From positions 1-6,953 of the forward strand of contig DAIDJH010000095.1 of assembly GCA_027451425.1 (NCBI GenBank): a stretch of 6,953 nucleotides of DNA, given 5' to 3'. The notes under the pieces were generated by a model. The model saw only the letters and a list, made by a program, of their open reading frames with translations, was not told the DNA's origin and searched no databases. Made by a program: the position numbers and the translations under genes. The stretch comes from Bdellovibrionales bacterium. GTDB lineage: Bacteria; Bdellovibrionota; Bdellovibrionia; Bdellovibrionales; UBA1609. Positions 1 to 5,496 of this stretch are shown piece by piece (within the stretch, counting starts at the first letter, position 1; the number at the start of each line of letters is the position of its first letter).

Positions 1-1
1 C

Positions 2-352
2 TCGAAGATGCGATTTTTGGCGGCACAGTTTATGGCCTTTTTCGAACAAGACCTTTGGCGGACCATCGCGCATGAAACCCATGAACTCGCGGTTTATTTA
101 GAAATCCGTTTGCGCGAAATTTCTGAAATTACCGTTACTCAACTCGCGCAAGCCAATAGCGTGTTTGCGCGAATCCCGAAAGCATGGGTCAAGCCGCTAC
201 GCGAACGCGTATTCTTTTATGTCTGGGACGAATCTCCCGACGAGCATGGACGGGTTGAAGTTCGGCTCATGATTTCGTTTGATGTGACAAAATCTGACAT
301 CGATTATTTTATAGGGGCGATTCATGAACTACGAAACGTATCTCTGTCTTGA
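2..352 (+). CDS. Low-specificity L-threonine aldolase-like PLP enzyme, C-terminal part (5' end outside window)
   Basis: The reading frame is open to the left edge, so this is the last 116 residues of a longer protein; the ATG at position 8 is internal (the frame reads SKMRFLAAQF across it). The segment resembles the C-terminal small domain of fold-type I PLP enzymes of the threonine aldolase family, with SKMRFLAAQF, the ITVTQ...ANSVFARIP strand region, FYVWDE, and the late VRLMISFD motif. Family members cleave L-threonine or L-allo-threonine to glycine and acetaldehyde in the cytoplasm. The PLP-binding lysine would lie upstream and cannot be checked. The gene overlaps the start of kynA by 29 bases, which implies co-transcription and probable translational coupling. 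The family call is good; the true substrate is less certain, since relatives act on other beta-hydroxy amino acids. Confidence 0.82.
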   Translation, partial: SKMRFLAAQFMAFFEQDLWRTIAHETHELAVYLEIRLREISEITVTQLAQANSVFARIPKAWVKPLRERVFFYVWDESPDEHGRVEVRLMISFDVTKSDIDYFIGAIHELRNVSLS

Positions 353-1394
353 CCAGTTACTCTCCGCGCAAAAGCCGCAAAGCGTCGCGCATAAACGCCC
401 AGCGCACGACGAGTGGCTTTTCATTGCCGTTCACCACGCTTACGAAATTTGGTTTAAACAAATATTGATTGAATTGGATTCAGTTCTCATGAAACTCTCA
501 TCTGACAGGATAGAAGAGCGCGATATGGATGTCGTCGTCGCGCGCCTTGAGCGCGTGAATAAAATTTTTCACGTGATCGCCGGCCAATTCGATATCCTTG
601 AGACAATGACTCCGATGGATTTTTTGGAGTTTCGCGATTTATTTACTTCAGCATCGGGTTTTCAAAGCTTTCAGTTCCGTCTTCTTGAGAATAAACTCGG
701 TTTACGTCCGGACGACCGCCTTACGTATCGTGAAAAACCTTACACCGCCGATCTGTCCCCGGCTAAATCACGCGACGTGCAGGCCGCCGAAAACTCCGCA
801 ACCTTATTCAATTGTTTAGACCAGTGGCTCAGCCGGACCCCATTCCTCGACGCCAAGGAATTCGCGTTTTGGGATGAATACAAGCGCGCCGTTGATTTGA
901 TGTTCAAACAAGACGAGTCGTTCGTTTGCGCCAGTGAAAATCTCAATGAAACTGAAAAGTCGCAGCTCATAACTAATATTCAAACTCAGCGCCAAATGTT
1001 TTCAGATCTATTCAACGAACGCGCCTACGAAGAGCAACGCACCCGCGGCACTTGGCGCCTCAGTTATCGCGCCATTCACGCGGCGTTTTTGATCCAGCTC
1101 TATCGCGACCAACCGATCTTTCATTTGCCATTTAGATTGATCACCGAAGTTTTGAATCTCGACTCTCACCTTACGCAATGGCGCTATCGTCATGCTCTGA
1201 TGGTTAAGCGGATTCTCGGCAATCGCATGGGTTCGGGCGGCTCCACGGGTGAAAAATACCTACGTGAGACCACTGAGAAGCATAAAATCTTCGAGGATTT
1301 CTATAAGCTCACAACTTTTTTTATTCCACGTTCGCGCCTACCGCAATTGCCCGAGACCTTTGCCCGCCAATTGGATTTTGCGTTTAAGCGCTGA
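324..1394 (+). CDS. kynA: Tryptophan 2,3-dioxygenase (long, eukaryote-like form)
   Basis: Cytoplasmic haem enzyme that oxidatively opens the indole ring of L-tryptophan to give N-formyl-L-kynurenine, first step of the kynurenine pathway. Visible signatures: YETYLCLDQLLSAQ at 3-16; HDEWLFIAVHHAYEIWFKQ at 28-46, where H37 matches the active-site histidine; SGFQSFQFRLLENKLG at 111-126, the substrate-binding region; RLSYRA at 245-250; WRYRHALMVKRILG at 286-299, with H290 as the proximal haem ligand; GSGGSTG at 303-309; and LTTFFIPR at 329-336. The 356 residues exceed the roughly 280-300 of many bacterial enzymes, and the middle part (about 157-245) reads like animal TDO. The ATG at 324 follows AGGGG at 313-317 with six bases between, and lies inside the upstream aldolase-like gene. 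The last 57 bases overlap kynB on the other strand. One substrate-loop threonine is serine here. Confidence 0.96.
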   Translation: MNYETYLCLDQLLSAQKPQSVAHKRPAHDEWLFIAVHHAYEIWFKQILIELDSVLMKLSSDRIEERDMDVVVARLERVNKIFHVIAGQFDILETMTPMDFLEFRDLFTSASGFQSFQFRLLENKLGLRPDDRLTYREKPYTADLSPAKSRDVQAAENSATLFNCLDQWLSRTPFLDAKEFAFWDEYKRAVDLMFKQDESFVCASENLNETEKSQLITNIQTQRQMFSDLFNERAYEEQRTRGTWRLSYRAIHAAFLIQLYRDQPIFHLPFRLITEVLNLDSHLTQWRYRHALMVKRILGNRMGSGGSTGEKYLRETTEKHKIFEDFYKLTTFFIPRSRLPQLPETFARQLDFAFKR

Positions 1395-2045
1395 CCTCAT
1401 CAACACCGCCCGCACCGGCGAGGCATCGACCCCCTGCAAGCGGAGCGGTAGGGCAATTAATGTGTAGAGGCCGGGTTCGACATCGGTAAGAACAATCCCT
1501 TCTAAGATTGCCATGTCATGTTTGGCGATAGCTTTGTGAGATTCGAGGTCTTTTGAATCCGATGGGTCAATCGAGGGAGTGTCGATGCCGACAAGGCGCA
1601 CTCCCCGAGCGGCAAGATAATCAATTAATTCGGGTGAAAGCGAAGCAAAATCGTCGCGCCACTGCTCGGGATCGGGGAACGTGCCCGTGGCAAACAAAAC
1701 GCGCGGTGCGGTTATTTTTTTACCGCGTAGATCGTCGGGGCGAATACGCAACTCATCATTGGACTTTGCGCGGCCACTCCGACCATCGAACGAAATCCGA
1801 ATCACCTGACATGGCCCGATATAGAAATCGATTGGTCGCTCGTCTATGCTAGAGCCGTGGCGTGCGTAGTGGCTGGGGGCATCGACGTGGGCTCCGATAT
1901 GAACCGTCATCGCGATATCGGATAGGGTTAAGTGGTCGCCACGATCCATATCCATAGCCACGTGACGGAAAAACGCCTTATCGCCGGGGAAGACCGCCGT
2001 CCGCGCTGAAATCACTGGTGAAATGTCGATGTACGTCTCAGCCAA
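1338..2045 (-). CDS. kynB: Kynurenine formamidase (cyclase family, metal-dependent)
   Basis: Hydrolyses N-formyl-L-kynurenine to L-kynurenine and formate, the step after tryptophan dioxygenase. The protein has the KynB/cyclase pattern: IDISP near the N-terminus, VFPGD, the metal motif HIGAHVDAPSHY (HxGxHxD...H), GIDTPSID, then a histidine and a glutamate 12 residues apart (in SHKAIA and ILEGI), and ALPLRLQGVDASPVRAVL at the end of the core. These match the binuclear metal ligands of the family. I chose the TTG at 2045-2043 as start because GGAGG at 2055-2051 lies five bases upstream and the protein then begins close to the family's IDISP; this gives 235 residues. A GTG at 2060-2058 in the same frame would give 240 but has no ribosome binding site. 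About 20 residues after RAVL are a tail beyond the usual core, and most of that tail is the overlap with kynA. Confidence 0.93.
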   Translation of the reverse strand: MAETYIDISPVISARTAVFPGDKAFFRHVAMDMDRGDHLTLSDIAMTVHIGAHVDAPSHYARHGSSIDERPIDFYIGPCQVIRISFDGRSGRAKSNDELRIRPDDLRGKKITAPRVLFATGTFPDPEQWRDDFASLSPELIDYLAARGVRLVGIDTPSIDPSDSKDLESHKAIAKHDMAILEGIVLTDVEPGLYTLIALPLRLQGVDASPVRAVLMRSALKRKIQLAGKGLGQLR

Positions 2046-2055
2046 AATAACCTCC
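2043..2055 (-). promoter_or_regulatory. kynB ribosome binding site and TTG start
   Basis: On the minus strand GGAGG (2055-2051) is followed by five bases and then TTG (2045-2043). This site decides the start of kynB in favour of TTG over the GTG at 2060, whose own upstream sequence has no purine-rich match. The GG at the beginning of this Shine-Dalgarno lies in the GCCGG arm of a possible hairpin (2054-2067). Confidence 0.55.
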
Positions 2056-2083
2056 GGCACTAGCCGGTGTTCTGCATCCGGCT
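2054..2083 (-). promoter_or_regulatory. Three alternating GCCGG/CCGGC segments before kynB (possible alternative hairpins)
   Basis: Read on the minus strand, the order is AGCCGG (2083-2078), CCGGCT (2067-2062), GCCGG (2058-2054). The middle segment can pair with either neighbour: with the first as a 6-bp stem and 10-base loop, or with the last as a 5-bp stem and 4-base loop. The second helix would include the first two bases of the GGAGG ribosome binding site. The pairing is seen in the sequence; a regulatory role is inference, and the transcript start of kynB is unknown. Confidence 0.35.
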
Positions 2084-2102
2084 TCGCGCCCCATGGCCGC
2101 CA

Positions 2103-2131
2103 TTGCCCAACCTTAAAGAGTCTACTATGAT
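2103..2131 (+). promoter_or_regulatory. Candidate sigma-70-type promoter of hisS
   Basis: TTGCCC (2103-2108), a 17-base spacer, and TATGAT (2126-2131) form a reasonable -35/-10 pair. The expected transcription start, about 2138, lies only a few bases from the hisS ATG at 2141, so the mRNA would be nearly leaderless. No Shine-Dalgarno sequence precedes that ATG, which fits. Prediction by eye only. Confidence 0.45.
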
Positions 2132-2140
2132 GTCATCTCT

Positions 2141-3394
2141 ATGTCACAAAAACTGCAAGTGGTGCGCGGCGCCCATGATTTGATCGGCTCCACAGTTAAA
2201 CGGTATCGTTATGTCGTTGAAAAATCCCGCGAGCTTGCTGCAGCTTATGGCTTTGAAGAAATCAAAACGCCAATTTTCGAACCGACGGCGGTATTTTCGC
2301 GAACACTCGGCGACGCCTCCGATATCGTGACAAAAGAAATGTACACATTTGCCGACAAAGGTGGCGATTTTTTGAGTCTTCGCCCCGAGGGGACGGCCGG
2401 CGCCATGCGCGCGTTCATCGAACTTGGATTGCAACGTCAACTCCCCGTGAAATGGTTTTACGAAGGCCCGATGTTTCGCTACGAACGGCCGCAAAAAGGC
2501 CGCTACCGGCAATTCTACCAAATCGGCGCGGAACTGCTCGGACCTGAAGGCGGCGACGCCGATGTCGAGCTGATCTCGCTTGCGCAAAATCTTCTCGAAG
2601 CTTTGGGAGTTTCAGACAAAGCCCGCCTTGAAATCAATTCGATCGGCGATAAAGAATCGCGCGATGTCTATCGCACCCGACTTGTTGAATATTACAAACA
2701 TCACGAGACTGGCCTCAGCGAAGATAGCCGTCGACGGCTGGCATTGAACCCGCTACGCATTCTCGACTCAAAAAATGAAAACGATATCAAGATCAATGAA
2801 AATGCGCCGAGCTTATTCGATTCACTCAATGAAAGTTCACGCACTCAATTTGAAAAAATTCAAAAAACGCTTAGCGACCTCGGCATCCCTTTTGCGATTA
2901 ATCGCAATCTTGTGCGTGGGCTTGATTATTATTCGCACTTGGTTTTTGAGTTCCGCACAAACGCTCTTGGGGCGCAAGACGCGATTCTCTCGGGAGGCAG
3001 ATACGACGGCCTTTGTGAGATGATGGGCGGGGCACATACTCCGGCCGTTGGTTGGGCGGCTGGCATTGAACGGCTAAGTCTCTTGATGCTCGAAGATCCG
3101 TTGCCATTGAAACCTGTCTCACTCATCCCCGCTGGAGAAGCAGCCGAACGTGAATGCACGCGTCTCGCCCATGAATTTCGCCGACGTGGTTTTGCAATTG
3201 ATTTGAGTTACTCCGGCAACATGAGCAATCGCATGAAAAAAGCCGTGGCACGCGGGGCAAGAGCCGCCATCATTATTGGCGATCAAGAGCTGGCGAACAA
3301 GGTCGTGACTTTGAAAATGCTCGATACGGGAACACAATCACAAGTGTCGCAAAAAGATCTACCAGCCAAACTCGCGGAACTTTTCGGCAAGTGA
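2141..3394 (+). CDS. hisS: Histidyl-tRNA synthetase
   Basis: Class II aminoacyl-tRNA synthetase that charges tRNA-His with histidine in the cytoplasm. The 417 residues match the usual bacterial length. Visible parts: VRGAHDLIG at 8-16; class II motif 1 region with TPIFEPTAVFSRTLGDASD at 43-61; LRPEGTAG at 80-87 with E83; motif 2, FYEGPMFRYERPQKGRYRQF at 106-125, with R113; the histidine-specific motif LVRGLDYYSHLVFEF at 257-271 with R259; SGGRYDGL at 284-291; motif 3, GWAAGIERL at 304-312; and a C-terminal alpha/beta anticodon-binding domain from about 325. E83, R113 and R259 fall at the same numbers as in the E. coli enzyme. The canonical RYERPQKGRYRQF motif 2 argues against the divergent alphaproteobacterial type. 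The ATG at 2141 has no Shine-Dalgarno. The 3' end overlaps the convergent hydrolase gene by 36 bases. Confidence 0.97.
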   Translation: MSQKLQVVRGAHDLIGSTVKRYRYVVEKSRELAAAYGFEEIKTPIFEPTAVFSRTLGDASDIVTKEMYTFADKGGDFLSLRPEGTAGAMRAFIELGLQRQLPVKWFYEGPMFRYERPQKGRYRQFYQIGAELLGPEGGDADVELISLAQNLLEALGVSDKARLEINSIGDKESRDVYRTRLVEYYKHHETGLSEDSRRRLALNPLRILDSKNENDIKINENAPSLFDSLNESSRTQFEKIQKTLSDLGIPFAINRNLVRGLDYYSHLVFEFRTNALGAQDAILSGGRYDGLCEMMGGAHTPAVGWAAGIERLSLLMLEDPLPLKPVSLIPAGEAAERECTRLAHEFRRRGFAIDLSYSGNMSNRMKKAVARGARAAIIIGDQELANKVVTLKMLDTGTQSQVSQKDLPAKLAELFGK

Positions 3395-4528
3395 ATTTGC
3401 CGGCTCGCCCGATTCAAAACATGCCGCGACCGCTTCACTCGGAACATCGGCAAGCGTTTTGTAAGTCCACGCGGGAGCGTGATCCTTATCGATTAACACG
3501 GCACGAACGCCTTCGCTAAACTCGCGTTCTTTTGAAAAATGAATGGCTATCTCCCACTCGCGTGTCAACGTTTCGGTGATAGCGAGATCGCGGTGCTTTT
3601 GCCATGCTGCAAAGAATACAGCGCGTGAAAGTGGCGAGCCACTTTTGTAGCGCTCACGCGTTTCTTCAAGCCACGGCGAAATTTTTCGCGCCGCCAGAAA
3701 TTTGTTATCAATTTCAAGAAGATTTTCATACGAAAAAATGTCTTCGATCACTCGCTGGTCGTCTTTGTTCATCGACGGTATCATTGGGTTCGAGACGTTT
3801 TGGTTGAGTGTCTCCGCACTTAAACAATGCCGCATGAGCACGTTTTTTAATGCATCTCTTGCAGATTCACTGGTGGCATCACCACAATTAGCGAGTGCCC
3901 GTAAACAATCGACGCGCAAATGGCGTATGCGTTCGCTGGGTAACCACCCATCCATAAGGCCGATGCGTACAGCATCCACGCCACTCAATCGCGCACCGGT
4001 AAGCCCCATAAATAAACCGTAGGGAGCTCGTACGCGGCGTGAATTGAAACCGCGTAAAAAGCGCGTCGCCCCGACATCAGGAAAAAAACCAATCGAAAGC
4101 TCGGGCATCGCCACCATTGTCCGCTCCGTGGCAATTCGATAAAATGCGCCAGCCGCAAGCCCCAATCCTCCGCCCATGGTGATGCCATCACAAACCGCAA
4201 TCACCGGCTTTTTGAAACCGTGGATTAACCCGTCGACAAAATACTCACGCGTAAAAAAATCTTTGGCGATTTCAAGACCAGAATCTTTGCCCCTGAGAAC
4301 CAACTGCTTAACGTCGCCACCGGCACAAAACGCCTTTGAGCCATTTACCCCTGACATTATAATTGCGCCGATGGCGTCATCATCGCGCCAGCGCAAAAGA
4401 CGCGACTCCAGCAATTCGTAACAATATGTATCGAGCGCATTGAGCACAGCTGGACGATTCAGTTCAACCGTTCCGATTCCGATATCACCGAGAGATTCAT
4501 GACCGAATATGACGGGTAGTTGTTCCAT
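3359..4528 (-). CDS. 3-hydroxyisobutyryl-CoA hydrolase-like protein (enoyl-CoA hydratase/isomerase superfamily)
   Basis: A crotonase-fold protein of 389 residues, the length of 3-hydroxyisobutyryl-CoA hydrolases and longer than simple enoyl-CoA hydratases (about 260). HIBCH-type enzymes release 3-hydroxyisobutyrate from its CoA thioester in valine breakdown. Seen: VELNRPAVLNALD at 21-33; FCAGGDVK at 67-74 and DGITMGGGLGL at 114-124, which form the CoA pocket and oxyanion hole; FFTREY at 91-96, typical of HIBCH; MPELSIGFFPDVGA at 141-154, with E143 and D151 spaced eight residues as in HIBCH; LTGARLSG at 176-183; and the C-terminal FSEGVRAVLIDKDHAPAW at 337-354, a hallmark of this subfamily. 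The ATG at 4528 has no clear Shine-Dalgarno. No other valine-degradation gene is next to it. Other 3-hydroxyacyl-CoA or enoyl-CoA substrates are possible. The tail overlaps hisS by 36 bases. Confidence 0.9.
   Translation of the reverse strand: MEQLPVIFGHESLGDIGIGTVELNRPAVLNALDTYCYELLESRLLRWRDDDAIGAIIMSGVNGSKAFCAGGDVKQLVLRGKDSGLEIAKDFFTREYFVDGLIHGFKKPVIAVCDGITMGGGLGLAAGAFYRIATERTMVAMPELSIGFFPDVGATRFLRGFNSRRVRAPYGLFMGLTGARLSGVDAVRIGLMDGWLPSERIRHLRVDCLRALANCGDATSESARDALKNVLMRHCLSAETLNQNVSNPMIPSMNKDDQRVIEDIFSYENLLEIDNKFLAARKISPWLEETRERYKSGSPLSRAVFFAAWQKHRDLAITETLTREWEIAIHFSKEREFSEGVRAVLIDKDHAPAWTYKTLADVPSEAVAACFESGEPANSLAEKFREFGW
3385..3402. other. Inverted repeat over the hisS stop codon
   Basis: CGGCAA (3385-3390) and TTGCCG (3397-3402) are perfect inverted repeats around a six-base loop that contains the hisS TGA (3392-3394). 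Neither strand has a T-run after the stem, so this is not a standard intrinsic terminator. It may be a weak 3'-end hairpin for transcripts from either side, or chance. Confidence 0.3.
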
Positions 4529-4561
4529 AATGAGACAGCGTATCAGAATTTATCAAGAGGC

Positions 4562-4577
4562 TGTTAACAAATTAACA
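4562..4577. promoter_or_regulatory. Inverted repeat TGTTAA-CAAA-TTAACA upstream of the hydrolase gene
   Basis: TGTTAA (4562-4567) and TTAACA (4572-4577) are perfect inverted repeats with four bases between, 34 bases upstream of the hydrolase ATG. The left arm reads TTAACA on the minus strand, one base off the -35 consensus, so a repressor here could block that promoter. A weak -10-like TACGCT lies at 4542-4537 on the minus strand. Operator function is inference. Confidence 0.3.
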
Positions 4578-4588
4578 CTGACCAAAAG

Positions 4589-4607
4589 GTGGATAGATTT
4601 GTGGATA
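4589..4607. repeat. Tandem GTGGATA direct repeats (12-base period)
   Basis: GTGGATA occurs at 4589-4595 and again at 4601-4607. The second, TGTGGATAT at 4600-4608, differs from the DnaA-box complement TGTGGATAA at one base; the first is a poorer match. Two sites without dnaA, dnaN or an AT-rich unwinding region do not make an origin. They may be a binding site for DnaA or another regulator in the divergent promoter region. Confidence 0.3.
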
Positions 4608-4640
4608 TTTATGACGCTCCATTCGAATTTACACGCTCAT
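4607..4640. repeat. Imperfect direct repeat ATTTA-n-ACGCTC upstream of the zinc-ribbon/TPR gene
   Basis: ATTTATGACGCTC at 4607-4619 and ATTTACACGCTC at 4627-4638 are near copies; ATTTA recurs after 20 bases and ACGCTC after 19, about two helical turns. The second copy contains TTTACA, a -35-like hexamer of the downstream gene, so the pair is placed like a regulator-binding site. The repeat is visible; the role is inference. Confidence 0.3.
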
Positions 4641-4677
4641 GACCGCGTACGAAAATTGCATTTATAATTGGTGGAGG
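4628..4677 (+). promoter_or_regulatory. Candidate promoter and ribosome binding site of the zinc-ribbon/TPR gene
   Basis: TTTACA (4628-4633), a 17-base spacer and GAAAAT (4651-4656) would start transcription near 4663 and give a leader of about 20 bases holding the GGAGG site (4673-4677). An alternative uses the perfect TATAAT at 4663-4668 with a weak -35 ATGACC at 4639-4644, but its start would fall inside the ribosome binding site. GGAGG lies five bases before the ATG at 4683 and fixes that start. Confidence 0.4.
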
Positions 4678-4682
4678 ACGCC

Positions 4683-5432
4683 ATGATTTTGACAAACTGC
4701 CCCACCTGCCAACAACCAATCGATACGGATCGCATTATACAAAACAAAGCGTATTGTTCGTGCGGGCAAGTCGTAAATTTTGCCAGTGCTCATGATGGCA
4801 CGACTGATTTCATTTTGGTCAAACGGCTTTTTATTCTTGTAATGGCGGGGATTCTTGTTACTGCTCACATGATCACGTGGGGTTCTCATTCATTCAAAAT
4901 CATCCCTCTCAAAATAAAATCTATGCTGGGAGTGGCGAGCATCAATGATTTACAATCGATCGCTACAATTTGCGATGAACAAAAACGATGGACATGTGAA
5001 ATTCAGGCATTGTCGGATTTATTCCGCAAAAGTCCAAATGACCTTGCGTACTTGGCAAATCTTGCTCAGGTTCAATCCGAGCATGGTCAGGCCGAAGCCG
5101 CGAGAACGAATTACAGCAATTACTTCCGACTTGGGGGGCGAGACGAAACGGTTCGACTCCAGTATGCCAATTTACTCGCGTCTCTTGGCGATTCGGTCGA
5201 TGCTAGAAAACAATATTCGTATCTTGTCACCCACCGACAAGAAAAACCACAGTTCGAAATTGCGAGGGAGTATGTGCACTTTCTAATGAAAAATCACGAC
5301 TACCCGACCGCAAAAAATATTATTCGCAAATACCGCCGCTCAAGCCCAACCGCCGCGCTATTTTTGAATAGCGAATGGGTGCAAATCAACGATCAAATTC
5401 ATACTGGACGAAGGCCCGCATCGGTGAATTGA
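4683..5432 (+). CDS. Unrecognised membrane protein: N-terminal zinc ribbon, one transmembrane helix, TPR-like C-terminal domain
   Basis: I do not recognise a named family. The start is the ATG at 4683, five bases after GGAGG; the upstream in-frame TTG at 4668 lies before that site and is unlikely. The 249-residue protein begins with a four-cysteine knuckle pair, CPTC at 6-9 and CSCG at 25-28, probably a small zinc ribbon. After KR at 47-48 comes a hydrophobic helix at about 49-66 (LFILVMAGILVTAHMITW). Residues about 85-240 are helical and repetitive in the manner of tetratricopeptide repeats, for example around 119-150 (LAYLANLAQVQSEHGQAEAARTNY begins here) and 155-182 (VRLQYANLLASLGDSVDARKQY region). 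This suggests a membrane-anchored protein-interaction scaffold. Which side each domain faces is not clear: basic residues flank both ends of the helix. It is divergent from the hydrolase gene and 70 bases before the MarC-family gene. Confidence 0.75.
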   Translation: MILTNCPTCQQPIDTDRIIQNKAYCSCGQVVNFASAHDGTTDFILVKRLFILVMAGILVTAHMITWGSHSFKIIPLKIKSMLGVASINDLQSIATICDEQKRWTCEIQALSDLFRKSPNDLAYLANLAQVQSEHGQAEAARTNYSNYFRLGGRDETVRLQYANLLASLGDSVDARKQYSYLVTHRQEKPQFEIAREYVHFLMKNHDYPTAKNIIRKYRRSSPTAALFLNSEWVQINDQIHTGRRPASVN

Positions 5433-5449
5433 TCCGCTGGACTGCCCGA

Positions 5450-5478
5450 TTGTTTTTCTCAGGTGTCCGCCGTATATT
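5450..5478 (+). promoter_or_regulatory. Candidate promoter of the MarC-family gene
   Basis: TTGTTT (5450-5455), exactly 17 bases, and TATATT (5473-5478) form a good sigma-70-like pair. Transcription would start near 5485 and give a leader of about 18 bases with a weak GGACAGG ribosome binding site (5492-5498) before the GTG at 5503. The -10 box lies inside a quasi-palindrome at 5464-5496. Confidence 0.5.
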
Positions 5479-5496
5479 AAAAAATATAGTCGGACA
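5464..5496. promoter_or_regulatory. Quasi-palindrome over the marC-like promoter
   Basis: TGTCCG (5464-5469) mirrors CGGACA (5491-5496), and nested inside TATATT (5473-5478) mirrors AATATA (5483-5488) around AAAA. A 3/2-base asymmetric gap separates outer and inner arms. It overlaps the -10 box and the expected start site, the place for a repressor operator. It lacks a T-run, so it is a poor intrinsic terminator for the upstream gene. Confidence 0.4.

Noticed and set aside
8..352. A complete 114-residue protein starting at position 8
   Set aside because: It matches only the C-terminal domain of threonine aldolases, and the preceding codons (SK) continue the family motif.
2144..2587. Long open frame on the minus strand inside hisS
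   Set aside because: It lies fully within a gene with strong family motifs on the other strand and its translation resembles no protein family I know; it is a shadow.
4588..4608. Replication origin suggested by DnaA-box-like repeats
   Set aside because: Only one near-match and one poor match, and no dnaA, dnaN, rpmH or parAB nearby.
4945..5286. Open frame of 113 codons on + inside the zinc-ribbon/TPR gene
   Set aside because: It lacks a ribosome binding site, has an irregular composition, and is in another frame of a gene with a good start and domain pattern.
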